A DNA stretch of 20,075 nt from positions 1 to 20,075 of the forward strand of contig CAYIBK010000020.1 of NCBI GenBank assembly GCA_964361645.1. Reading direction: 5' to 3'. Each line of letters begins with the position of its first letter. The stretch's first letter is position 1. The notes below the pieces were generated by a model. It ran no database searches. It was given only the letters and a program-made list of their open reading frames with translations, and was not told where the DNA came from. This document shows, piece by piece, positions 7,433 through 15,071 of this stretch. Both the position numbers and the translations under genes were made by a program. The stretch comes from 2-01-FULL-39-33 sp964361645 (GTDB lineage Bacteria > Patescibacteriota > Patescibacteriia > 2-01-FULL-39-33).

Positions 7433-7579
7433 TCCGCTGTCTTCTTTTACTTGTCATTCCGGGCCTGCCTGCCGGTAGGCAAGCTTGACCCGGAATCCAG
7501 TGGTTTTATTATATAATTCTGGATCCCCGATCAAGTCTGAGATGACAAAAATAGAAAATTTAATCAAGAAGACAGCGGA
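7433..7579. repeat. Nested palindromic element with 14-bp inverted ends
   Basis: Perfect 14-bp inverted repeats (7433-7446 and 7566-7579) enclose a GTCATTCC...GATGAC element. Inside it ATTCCGGG (7456-7463) pairs with CCCGGAAT (7489-7496), ATCCAG (7495-7500) with CTGGAT (7519-7524), and CCTGCCT with AGGCA (7464-7481). The GTCATTCCnGG...CCGGAATCCAG layout is, from memory, a common interspersed palindrome in bacteria. No coding potential is seen. Confidence 0.65.
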
Positions 7580-7580
7580 A

Positions 7581-7615
7581 AATACTTCATCTATGGGCTA
7601 ACGTCCATAGTATTT
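7581..7615. repeat. Imperfect hairpin beside the nested element
   Basis: AATACT (7581-7586) can pair with AGTATT, and the ATGG/CCAT steps extend the stem with a four-base bulge. It resembles the hairpin at 7380-7415 in its AATACT...AGTATTT arms. Confidence 0.4.
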
Positions 7616-7624
7616 CGTGGGTTA

Positions 7625-7656
7625 AATAAATCACCCATAAAAATGGGTGATTTATT
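7625..7656 (-). terminator. Terminator of the surface-protein cluster
   Basis: AATAAATCACCCAT (7625-7638) and ATGGGTGATTTATT (7643-7656) form a perfect 14-bp stem with a four-base loop, 18 bases past the stop of the large surface protein. It is symmetric and could act in both directions. Confidence 0.7.
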
Positions 7657-7674
7657 GAAACTTCTTAATTATAT

Positions 7675-10600
7675 TTAGCAGATAAACATTTTCAGTAAAG
7701 CGAGCATCAAAGCTAGATATAAAGTTATAATAACGCTTAAGCGCCAATAGTTCTTGGAATGTAAATCAGTAATCCAGGCTAGTAAAACAATAATATAAGC
7801 AATCACCACTAACAGCCAGGCCCACCAAGCGAAACTAGCACTAAACCAGTAAACTAAAATTGGCAAAACAATTAAGAGTAAGGCGAATAATTTGCCTAAA
7901 CCTTTTTTAAGATCTGTTAATTCTTTCTTAAACTTGTCCAGATAATTCAAAACCATCAAAATCAAATAATCAATCAACATGATAATTATTAGCCACCAAG
8001 GCCATGACACACATGTTTCCTGTTCACCAGCTACTTCTCCACTTGTCTCTTGAGCGCCCTCTACTCTAATTTCGGGCTGATTTTCTTCTGGATTGTTATT
8101 CTCATTATCAACACTAACATTTTCACCGGTACCCTGTAAGCCCGCTATAAATCCCTGTTCTGGATTTGGCGCAGAAGATGGTCCTGATCCTGATTCTGTT
8201 GAATTTACCAACGCCACTGGTTTAGTGCCAGCGGTGGTGAAAGTATAACTAGCTCCCACAGTATCTGGAGAGGCATGGGAAATAACTCTATAATAGTAAG
8301 TTGTGCCAGGAATTAAGCCAGTTAATGACACTTGATGAAAAGTAACCGGGTTTAGATCATCAATAGTAGAATGAGCATAGCCATAATTGGGCGGATTGGA
8401 ATAATTAAATTCATGTGGTTCGTCTTCTGAACTATAAATTACACGGCTACTAGAAAAATGGTTAGTCTGCCAAGTAATATCAACAGTGCTGGTATCTTCA
8501 TTAAGATCCTGTTCATTAAAAATAATTAGTTCAGAAATACTACCACCACCGCCACCACCGCTAGTTATAACTACAGTTGGTGTTTGTCCATCACAAGTGG
8601 AATTACAATAATTAACTGTGCCATTTAACTCTCCATCATCACAAACTTCTTCACTTTCAACTTCTCCATTACCGCAAACCGTTGAGGAATCTTCACTGTT
8701 AAAATAATTTACAAAATTGTTATCAGTAGAAACAGTAGAAGTACCAATTAAATTGATAGCACTAGGAGCTAAAAGCTGGGTCCAGCCTGACACTAAATTT
8801 TCTGTTAATAAATAATCATCGGCAGTTAAACTGCTGAATTCAAAGTAGCCCAAACTATCAGTGGTAGTAGAAAGAAGCGGGGTGCTAGTATTGGAACTTA
8901 AAAATAAATTAATGGTCCAATCGCCCAATCCTAATAAATCATCGGTAGTGGAAGCCAAACCATCCAGATCATTATATTTGTAACCGGAAATAATATTGTT
9001 ATTAGAAGATTCTTCTATTTGACAGGTGGAGCTACAGTTATCACCACTATCGGTATTACCATCATCGCAGGTTTCACCCTCTTCTATTTCCCCATTACCA
9101 CAAACAATCACTTCAGCACATAAATCATTTAGAGTACCTGGAGTTCCTTTATCTCCTAGTCCAAATAAAGAAGTAGAGGCGCACCAATTATAACCATTAT
9201 TATTATCTAGAGTTGGGCTGGCTAAAATCATCGAGCTTCCAGTTGGATCCGGAAAAGTAGCACCATTATCATATTCTACCCGATCTATTTCAACATCGTT
9301 ACAACTTAGTATTATTTCATCATTATCATTACCTAAGGTAAAATTGTTAAAAACATAATCTGGTGTATAACCACCATTTAAGGCTGAGTTACTGTTTCGT
9401 CCCAAAACCACATAATCCTGGCTAGGAATAATTAAATCACTAGAAATGGTATGTAAATTTACCAGACTATCTGCAATTGAACAACCTTTTAAATTAATAT
9501 AATTATTAGTTGGATTATACAATTCAAACCATTCACCTCTGGTATCAGAAACAATGGCCGGATTTTGCATAATCTCATTAATTACAATATCACCCGCCAA
9601 AACCGGCTGATCCGTTTCATTATTATCACTGGGGTCATAACTCTCGGAATTATTAACATTACCATCACTGTAACAACCGGGATCTAAAGTATCAACCAAA
9701 CTGTCATCGTCATCATCAATTCCATTTTCACACTGATACACAACAACCTCGCCGCTGTAGTAATTAACAAAATTATTATCAGATGAAACAGTAGAAGTAC
9801 CAACTAAATTAATGGCGCTGGGAGCTAAAAGCTGGGTCCAGCCTGACACTAAATTTTCTGTTAATAAATAATCATCGGCAGTTAAACTGCTAAATTCAAA
9901 GTAACCCAAACTATCAGTAGTGGTGGAAAGAAGCGGAGTACTGGTATTGGAACTTAAAAAAAGATTAATAGTCCAATCGCCCAATCCTAATAAATCATCG
10001 GTAGTGGAAGCCAAACCATCAAGATCATTATATTTATAACCAGAAATTATATTATTATTAATAGTAACAGATTCTTCTATTTGACAAGTAGAGCTACAGT
10101 TATCACCACTGTTGGTATTACCATCATCACAAGCTTCGCCAGTATCACCATCTAAAATATTATTACCACAAGTTGGTACATAATTGGCAAAATCATAGCT
10201 AGAAGCATCTTGCCCTTTAGCTAAATTAACCTCATATAAGTTGCCCACTGGCCAAACCTGAGTATAAGGTTGTTTTTCGGCATTAGCTCCCTCAGAGACC
10301 GTATAATTGCCAGCTAGCAAGCCAGCAAAAGAATAACAACCATTTTCATCAGTTGATTGAGTGGCACTGGCATCACCTGCCAAAACTATTTCCCATCCAC
10401 TGAGTTTGGTCTCATCTTCTTCGATTAAACCATTATTATTATCATCGCTATATTTACAACCAGAAATAGAAGCATACTGGCAAACCTCCAAAGAAATTTG
10501 ACTATAAATAGTTGATAAATTATCACCATTATCAGCATGATAATATTGAGCACCACTAGTACTAGCAATATTTTGAAGCATGGTTTCATTTAATTCGCTA

Positions 10601-11364
10601 TCAGTGCCCAGCCCAATGGTAAATATTTTATAGCCCAAAGCTGCAGCCTCAGAAGCTTTTGTTTCTGCATAGGTCACATCAGTTGAATTCTCACCCGTGC
10701 CATTACCATTGGGCCTATTAGCTCTACCATCGGTTAATAAAATCATGGTTTTAACCGCTTGAGGGTTGGCTCGTACAGAACTAAGTTCTACACTAGAGAA
10801 TTCTATAGCATCACCAATATTAGTAGCACCAGAATATGTTAATCCATCAACTGCCGATTTGGTACTGGCATGATCACTTGAAAGTTGTTTTACTAAAACC
10901 GCTGTATTATTAAAAGAAACCAAAGCTGATTGATCATTTGCCCCCAGATCATCAATAAAATCATTAGCTGCCGATTTAGCTGATTCCATTTTACTGGGAG
11001 TGGCTGGAGTAAAAACTGGTGTCTGACAATATTCTCCTAAATCACCACATTTAGTGGCACAAGCTCCTTCGGTAATATTTGATTCGGAATAGTTTACCCA
11101 CTGATATGATGAACCAATTAATTCTAATTGTTTCCAATTACAAGCGGTATCTGTGCCGCCCTCACCCATACTACCAGAAGTATCCAAAATTATAGTCACA
11201 TCAACTGGCACCTGACACATATTTTCAGCAGCGCTAGCAATAGCCACATCTTCCAAAAAAGTAAAATTAGTAAAGAAAATATTAAAAATCAAACCAAAAA
11301 CAGTTAAAAGCGACAAAAAATGGTGTATTTTAGTGGAAATTTTTCGTTTTGACGATATTTTCAT
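7675..11364 (-). CDS. Giant multidomain surface protein (vWA, SdrD-B, lamin-tail, Fn3-like)
   Basis: This 1229-residue protein has a signal-type hydrophobic segment (residues 16-34). A von Willebrand A domain (about 53-300) follows, with the metal-site motif DTSGS at 61-65 and a later TDG. Next come an SdrD-B/CNA-B-like domain (about 305-395), a Cys-rich CGNxxxDxGExCDDGN repeat (about 397-430), SdrD-B copy A (435-535) and an Asp-rich stretch (545-585). They are followed by a lamin-tail domain (about 592-745), a second Cys-rich repeat, SdrD-B copy B (790-888), a third Cys-rich repeat, a poly-Gly run, and a fibronectin/phosphatase-N-like domain (942-1049). An acidic linker leads to four predicted membrane spans (about 1119-1229). 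It should be displayed outside and held by its C-terminus, with adhesion as the likely role. It is 19 bases downstream of the anchored Ig-like gene. No Shine-Dalgarno sequence. Confidence 0.88.
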   Translation of the reverse strand: MKISSKRKISTKIHHFLSLLTVFGLIFNIFFTNFTFLEDVAIASAAENMCQVPVDVTIILDTSGSMGEGGTDTACNWKQLELIGSSYQWVNYSESNITEGACATKCGDLGEYCQTPVFTPATPSKMESAKSAANDFIDDLGANDQSALVSFNNTAVLVKQLSSDHASTKSAVDGLTYSGATNIGDAIEFSSVELSSVRANPQAVKTMILLTDGRANRPNGNGTGENSTDVTYAETKASEAAALGYKIFTIGLGTDSELNETMLQNIASTSGAQYYHADNGDNLSTIYSQISLEVCQYASISGCKYSDDNNNGLIEEDETKLSGWEIVLAGDASATQSTDENGCYSFAGLLAGNYTVSEGANAEKQPYTQVWPVGNLYEVNLAKGQDASSYDFANYVPTCGNNILDGDTGEACDDGNTNSGDNCSSTCQIEESVTINNNIISGYKYNDLDGLASTTDDLLGLGDWTINLFLSSNTSTPLLSTTTDSLGYFEFSSLTADDYLLTENLVSGWTQLLAPSAINLVGTSTVSSDNNFVNYYSGEVVVYQCENGIDDDDDSLVDTLDPGCYSDGNVNNSESYDPSDNNETDQPVLAGDIVINEIMQNPAIVSDTRGEWFELYNPTNNYINLKGCSIADSLVNLHTISSDLIIPSQDYVVLGRNSNSALNGGYTPDYVFNNFTLGNDNDEIILSCNDVEIDRVEYDNGATFPDPTGSSMILASPTLDNNNGYNWCASTSLFGLGDKGTPGTLNDLCAEVIVCGNGEIEEGETCDDGNTDSGDNCSSTCQIEESSNNNIISGYKYNDLDGLASTTDDLLGLGDWTINLFLSSNTSTPLLSTTTDSLGYFEFSSLTADDYLLTENLVSGWTQLLAPSAINLIGTSTVSTDNNFVNYFNSEDSSTVCGNGEVESEEVCDDGELNGTVNYCNSTCDGQTPTVVITSGGGGGGSISELIIFNEQDLNEDTSTVDITWQTNHFSSSRVIYSSEDEPHEFNYSNPPNYGYAHSTIDDLNPVTFHQVSLTGLIPGTTYYYRVISHASPDTVGASYTFTTAGTKPVALVNSTESGSGPSSAPNPEQGFIAGLQGTGENVSVDNENNNPEENQPEIRVEGAQETSGEVAGEQETCVSWPWWLIIIMLIDYLILMVLNYLDKFKKELTDLKKGLGKLFALLLIVLPILVYWFSASFAWWAWLLVVIAYIIVLLAWITDLHSKNYWRLSVIITLYLALMLALLKMFIC
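8706..9078 (-). repeat. Direct repeat copy B in the surface protein (SdrD-B plus Cys-rich)
   Basis: About 370 bases nearly identical to 9762-10140, encoding the second SdrD-B domain and most of a Cys-rich repeat. Offset is 1056 bases, rising to 1062 after a two-codon indel, so frame is kept. Confidence 0.9.
9762..10140 (-). repeat. Direct repeat copy A in the surface protein
   Basis: Partner of 8706-9078. The SdrD-B domain differs by only about two amino acids (V/I after NL and S/T before DNN), while silent changes are scattered through the copy. It has two extra codons near SVTINNNI. Confidence 0.9.
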
Positions 11365-11383
11365 ACTTAATAAATGTTTTGAT

Positions 11384-12307
11384 TTACAAAAGATTAACTT
11401 TTCTTTTATGTAGAATGGTCTTAATTAGAAAAGAAATTGCCAACAATACAGCAGCTAAAATAATAGCCAGTGGTATAGATAGCCAATAATTACTTAAATT
11501 AATAGCCGAAGCACCTAAAACTGAGCCGGAACCAACGGTAAATTTAAAACTTTTTGTGAAAATAGCCTGATTATTATGCAAAAAATCGATTTCGGCCACA
11601 TATTTACCATCTTTAAGACCGGTGGTGGGAATTTCTAGAGCTGGAATTTCGTGTTGAGCCAAAGATCGTACCGCATCTTCACCATCGGGATAGAGAAATA
11701 TGGCATTATAGACCACCTTGTCACTATTTTTGATTTTAAATTGAATTTGAGGTTTTAAAGCTATATTACTTTGGTTATCAAAAATAAAACGCACCAATAA
11801 ATTTTCTCCTTTTTTGATGTCATATTTTTCTGGAATCACTGAAACAAGTAAACTAATAATTTCTGTATCGGTTACTTTGATCTCTACCAGACGATTAATT
11901 TTCTGCTCCACCGAAACCGAAGATTCATTTTTATTTTCATTTTTATTTTCAATTTTTTTCCCAGCCCCAACATAACCAGTATAATCTCCATTGGCCGTAT
12001 CAGATGGCACGCTAAAAACTACTACGATATTTTCTTGAGCATCTTTTTTTAGAGGAAAGCTTTCAATGGAATTTTTTAAATCACTGGGCAAATAAAACTT
12101 TGTCCACTGGGCAGTCTGGCCTTCGACGGAAAGTTTTACCTCTACATCTTCTCTGTCATTATTTATAATAATCATCGTCTCTTGAATCTCACTACCTCGA
12201 AGCGCATTGTCAATTACAATCGGGCCAGTAGTTTGACCAATGGCCAAAACCATTACTGGCAAAGCCAAAAATAGTCCAATGATTCCCAAAAAAATATTTC
12301 TTGTCAT
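11384..12307 (-). CDS. Secreted Ig-like protein with C-terminal membrane anchor
   Basis: A 307-residue protein with a signal peptide (hydrophobic residues 5-22). Two beta-rich, Ig-like regions follow, split by a Lys/Asn/Glu-rich stretch (about 117-130), then one C-terminal hydrophobic segment (about 273-297) and a basic tail HKRK. The layout, with an early PIVIDNALRGSEIQETMIIINN-like strand pattern, resembles the DUF916-type cell-surface proteins of Gram-positives, but I cannot confirm homology. It should face the outside, tethered by the C-terminal span. It is the gene just upstream of the giant surface protein (19-base gap), so the two are probably co-transcribed and may assemble together. 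No Shine-Dalgarno sequence precedes its ATG. Confidence 0.78.
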   Translation of the reverse strand: MTRNIFLGIIGLFLALPVMVLAIGQTTGPIVIDNALRGSEIQETMIIINNDREDVEVKLSVEGQTAQWTKFYLPSDLKNSIESFPLKKDAQENIVVVFSVPSDTANGDYTGYVGAGKKIENKNENKNESSVSVEQKINRLVEIKVTDTEIISLLVSVIPEKYDIKKGENLLVRFIFDNQSNIALKPQIQFKIKNSDKVVYNAIFLYPDGEDAVRSLAQHEIPALEIPTTGLKDGKYVAEIDFLHNNQAIFTKSFKFTVGSGSVLGASAINLSNYWLSIPLAIILAAVLLAISFLIKTILHKRKVNLL

Positions 12308-12354
12308 AATTTTTATAATTATATTGCTATTAAATGAGTATAATAATTACCCCC

Positions 12355-12383
12355 ACTTTAAACCTGTTAATATTTTTTGTCAA
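12355..12383 (-). promoter_or_regulatory. Candidate promoter of the two-gene surface operon
   Basis: On the minus strand TTGACA (12383-12378), a 17-base spacer, then TAAAGT (12360-12355, 4 of 6 matches). It is about 50 bases before the ATG at 12307. A TATACT nearer the gene is an alternative -10 without a good -35. Confidence 0.4.
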
Positions 12384-12452
12384 GAAAACAAAAAAATTCA
12401 ATGTTTTAGAGAAGTTTATAGCCAAAAACAGTATTTAGCTCCAAACTCCTCT

Positions 12453-12471
12453 AGGGCGGAAATTCCGCCCT
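12453..12471 (-). terminator. GC-rich inverted repeat after the secreted-protein gene
   Basis: AGGGCGGAA and TTCCGCCCT flank a single central base, allowing a 7-bp GC-rich stem with a five-base loop. It lies about 24 bases beyond the stop of the upstream minus-strand gene. It lacks a T run, so termination is only possible, not shown. Confidence 0.4.
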
Positions 12472-12494
12472 TAGCCTTGTTTCAAAAATCAGAA

Positions 12495-13589
12495 TTACAG
12501 AGTATCACAAGTCAAATGAGGTGCCGAAACAGCACTCAATGTCATATTGCCTATGAAGCTTGGATCTGAATGAGTTGGAGGGAATTTAGAAATATCAATG
12601 GAGAAATCCATTTCATCTAATTCTGATAAATCCAATTCATCAGCTAATGATGTTGTTGTCTCTGGATTATAAACTGCATAGGAAGAGTAACTACCAACTC
12701 TGGCATCATACTTCACATTCCATAGTCCGTCAGTTTTGCCCAATCCCATATCAGTTTGCCAAACCTGCATAGTCAATCTGGTATTACCTACATTTCTAAC
12801 AGATGCCTTACCTTGGTTTAATACATCCCAAGTTAAATCACCACTGACAATTTTATGGGTGTTTAATCTGACATTACCATAGTTAACTTGAGTAAAGTCT
12901 GTCTCAAAAGCTGTTAATGGTAAATAAGTAAAATGGTTTTCTAAAATACCTTGTAAACCATTTTGATCTTGAGCGATGGCCCAAACTTTATAATCACCAT
13001 CTGGATCCTCATATGACAAATCTTTCTGTCCACAATATACAGCAGCAGTATCTTTCTGTAATTCACCAGTTTCACCGCAGATTTCATCATAATCGTAACC
13101 CGAGTTAAATGTTGGTAAATTATTGTTTAGATTCCTGACTTTATTACAGAAAAGCTCTATACCAGCGGTCTTAGATAGTTTAGTTAAACTATCTTCTTGC
13201 ATAAATTGGCCGCAACCTTGGCCTGATTGATCTGGCAGTGGAGTGTGACTATCACCTAATTCAATACCTTCTGGATAAAAAACATCGGCATAGACATTTT
13301 TAACATCAGCCAAACCATCTGGATCGGTTACAACTGCACAGATAGAAATAGTTTTGTTAACATCTTTTATACCTGAAGGCAAAAGTTGAGCACCATCGTT
13401 AGTAGAAGCATCAGTATATCTATTGGTAGCACTAACATAATTAGCTTCCCATTTAGCCTTAACTATTGGTTCAGCACCGCCACTGGTATCACGAACTAGG
13501 CCGGTATTGACATTGACATCGGCCAAAACTGGGGCAATTGAAAGCACAAAAAGCGCAATAATTGCCGCAATATAAATTGTTTTATTCAT
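12495..13589 (-). CDS. Secreted protein of unknown function, possible surface-layer component
   Basis: A 364-residue protein with a clear signal peptide: MNKTIYIAAIIALFVLSIAP, then a cleavage site after VLA, giving a mature start DVNVNTGL. The mature part is polar, with several DPDG-type turns (DPDGLADV, DPDGDYK) suggesting calcium-stabilised beta domains. It also has seven cysteines that could form disulphides outside the cell. There is no C-terminal anchor. I do not recognise a family with certainty; an abundant surface or surface-layer protein is a guess from composition and from the adjacent surface genes. Its upstream region has a nested inverted repeat (13667-13800). No Shine-Dalgarno sequence precedes the ATG. 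Confidence 0.8.
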   Translation of the reverse strand: MNKTIYIAAIIALFVLSIAPVLADVNVNTGLVRDTSGGAEPIVKAKWEANYVSATNRYTDASTNDGAQLLPSGIKDVNKTISICAVVTDPDGLADVKNVYADVFYPEGIELGDSHTPLPDQSGQGCGQFMQEDSLTKLSKTAGIELFCNKVRNLNNNLPTFNSGYDYDEICGETGELQKDTAAVYCGQKDLSYEDPDGDYKVWAIAQDQNGLQGILENHFTYLPLTAFETDFTQVNYGNVRLNTHKIVSGDLTWDVLNQGKASVRNVGNTRLTMQVWQTDMGLGKTDGLWNVKYDARVGSYSSYAVYNPETTTSLADELDLSELDEMDFSIDISKFPPTHSDPSFIGNMTLSAVSAPHLTCDTL

Positions 13590-13666
13590 TTATTTGTTAA
13601 TTAATAATTAATAATTTTTCTATAGTTGGATTGTAAAACCCAACCGTTTACGACCTTTATTTTAAT

Positions 13667-13800
13667 AAGATGGTTACAAAACAATATTTACTCTAAATTT
13701 AGTCTTGGCGCCTACAAAGCCTGACCATCCCATGACAGCTAGGTCAATTTGGAAGCAGAAAATCCTAAATTTATAGCTAAAACAGTTTTATAACCATCTT
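13667..13800 (-). repeat. Nested inverted repeat, possible leader RNA or small mobile element
   Basis: Outer arms 13667-13682 and 13785-13800 are 16 bp with one difference. That difference is a G-U wobble in minus-strand RNA but an A-C mismatch in plus-strand RNA. Inside, TAAATTTAG (13694-13702) pairs with CTAAATTTA (13765-13773), and TGACC/GGTCA can pair within. It lies between a terminator and the secreted-protein gene, about 80 bases before that ATG. I see no convincing target-site duplication and no open frame. Confidence 0.5.
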
Positions 13801-13808
13801 TCTTATAT

Positions 13809-13860
13809 AAAAAACACCCCAAAACAAAATCCGTAAAGATTTTAAATTCTGGGGGCGTTT
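13809..13860 (-). terminator. Bipartite terminator of the zinc-ribbon gene
   Basis: On the minus strand AAACGCCCC pairs with GGGGTGTTT (one G-U), enclosing a second small stem AAAATC/GATTTT, and is followed by a run of six Ts. It lies about 100 bases after the zinc-ribbon stop. Confidence 0.65.
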
Positions 13861-13963
13861 ATATTTTACTTAAAAAACGTTGATGCCCGTTTAACTTATT
13901 TTATTTTAAAAACTAATTGATAACTAGCTAATAATTAACTTATCATAAAAAAACGATTGACTA

Positions 13964-14206
13964 TTAATTTATTTCCGGAAACTGTTCGTTATTCATTATT
14001 TCTTCGCGCTCGGCTTCCAAATTCTTCTGAGCAATATGACAAATAATAGAAATTTCATCATTAGTTAAACCAAGGGTGTTGAGCGATTTGCATTTAGGAC
14101 ACTTTTTCTCTTGTTTCAATATTCCATCAACTTTAATAATATTAGAAAAATGACATGAACATTTGGCGCAACGCCAGATATAGCCATAAGAAGAATCATC
14201 AATCAT
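13964..14206 (-). CDS. Small zinc-ribbon protein
   Basis: An 80-residue protein with two Cys pairs, CAKC (residues 13-16) and CPKC (about 36-39), about 20 residues apart. This is the usual zinc-ribbon layout for binding one Zn ion. The acidic C-terminal half (EAEREEIMNNEQ) is probably helical. The frame opens with a TTG at 14212, but ATG 14206 is preferred because neither has a Shine-Dalgarno sequence. Such small ribbons may bind nucleic acid or proteins; the target is unknown. A promoter-like TTGTTA-N17-TTTAAT lies just upstream and a terminator follows, so it is probably monocistronic. Confidence 0.7.
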   Translation of the reverse strand: MIDDSSYGYIWRCAKCSCHFSNIIKVDGILKQEKKCPKCKSLNTLGLTNDEISIICHIAQKNLEAEREEIMNNEQFPEIN

Positions 14207-14221
14207 AACCAAAAAATAATT

Positions 14222-14250
14222 ATTAAACGCTTCTTGGAATAATTTAACAA
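14222..14250 (-). promoter_or_regulatory. Candidate promoter of the zinc-ribbon gene
   Basis: Minus-strand TTGTTA (14250-14245), a 17-base spacer and TTTAAT (14227-14222). It leaves a leader of only about 10 bases before ATG 14206. Confidence 0.4.
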
Positions 14251-14360
14251 ATTCGGCTGGTTAGAAAACAAGTTTAATCCAACTTTAATTGATTTACAAA
14301 GCCTAAATTGAAAAACTTTTCTTATATTATTGTTCTATCTTATTTTTTTCCGATAAAAAA

Positions 14361-14465
14361 CTATCCACTATTTAAAATAGCAGAAATAAATTTTTTTATC
14401 TCAATAATAAATTCAAACATATCCCCTGGCAAACTATCTAGCCCTCCAACCAAATAATACTTAAT
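14361..14465 (-). pseudogene. Possible C-terminal gene remnant (34 codons)
   Basis: A short open frame following a TAA reads IKYYLVGGLDSLPGD then MFEFIIEIKKFISAILNSG and a TAG stop. It reads like the end of a real protein: amphipathic, no low-complexity bias. No start or upstream continuation can be seen, so I treat it as a remnant. In such AT-rich sequence chance is a real alternative. The rest of 14251-14620 shows nothing else I can support. Confidence 0.25.
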
Positions 14466-14620
14466 TTATATACTAGGATTCAAGCCATTAAATATCAAAT
14501 TTAAGACCTCCGTCTGACTATTATGATTTTATCCACAATATTTAGTACTCTTTTAGTATAAGCAAAATAGAAATCTATTACAAGTTAAATGTCAACGATA
14601 TTTTGTCAACACCTAGTTAA

Positions 14621-14658
14621 GTACAAAAAGAGACTGCTTTTGCAGTATCTTTTTATAC
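14621..14658 (-). terminator. Terminator-like hairpin at the end of the broken gene
   Basis: On the minus strand GTATAAAAAGATACTGC pairs with GCAGTCTCTTTTTGTAC around AAAA (one mismatch, one wobble). It overlaps the final stop of the broken frame 14653-15006. It is a diverged copy of the perfect hairpin at 19736-19775; both are followed on the plus strand by TAGCTC. Confidence 0.6.
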
Positions 14659-15006
14659 TAGCTCCCAATAGAGATAACTAAGAATCTCCACCTCATACCC
14701 CTCAACAAAATCAAAACCCTGATTATTAATTAAGTCTATAAACTTATTTCTTTCTCCCACTCCTCTGATTTTCTCAATGATTTTGGCCAGAAAACTTTCT
14801 GGCACACCTTAGTGAGTGCTAAAAAATCTTTCTAGGGGTTTATTTTCTTTATGAATATCCTCTACAATCCGATCCAATTAGCAGAAACGATTAAATATTT
14901 TTTCATGATCTCGGCGATACTCTTTGGCCGATCTATAATAAGTTGAAGATACATCATCACCTGCTTCTTTAGCTAGATCATCACTTTCTTCAACAAAAAA
15001 TCTCAT
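14653..15006 (-). pseudogene. Hypothetical protein gene broken by two in-frame TAA stops
   Basis: From ATG 15006 a single frame runs 118 codons to TAA 14653, interrupted by two internal TAA codons. It gives three pieces: MRFFVEESDDLAKEAG...NRFC (42 codons), LDRIVEDIHKENK...FFSTH (22 codons) and GVPESFLAKIIEKIRGVG...LYWELV. The pieces have the same charged helical composition, and the last ends at a terminator-like hairpin, so I read it as a once-intact gene decayed by point mutation. I do not recognise the family. Stop-codon readthrough is unlikely because TAA is the normal stop elsewhere here. Confidence 0.6.
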
Positions 15007-15071
15007 CAACCTGCTTGGATGTAAACTTCTTTGGATTTTTTGTTATTTGTTAATAAATTTTAATATTATTT

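Noticed and set aside
8706..10140. CRISPR or tandem short repeats in the surface-protein region
   Set aside because: The repeats are two long in-frame coding copies separated by about 700 bases, not short repeats with unique spacers.
12240..12569. A plus-strand open frame of 109 codons
   Set aside because: It overlaps the signal-peptide end of the anchored Ig-like gene and the 3' end of the secreted-protein gene on the other strand. It has no ribosome site or protein-like features; it is a shadow.
13667..13800. Insertion sequence with terminal inverted repeats
   Set aside because: It is only 134 bp, has no transposase frame and no clear target-site duplication; at most it is a non-autonomous element.
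14590..14612. Tandem TTGACA boxes on the minus strand as a promoter
   Set aside because: Two TTGACA hexamers lie close together, but neither has a convincing -10 at 16-18 bases and no intact gene follows.
14653..15006. Stop-codon reassignment (TAA read as an amino acid) to explain the two-stop frame
   Set aside because: TAA ends several clearly intact genes here, for example the kinase and the 151-residue membrane protein, so reassignment would be inconsistent.
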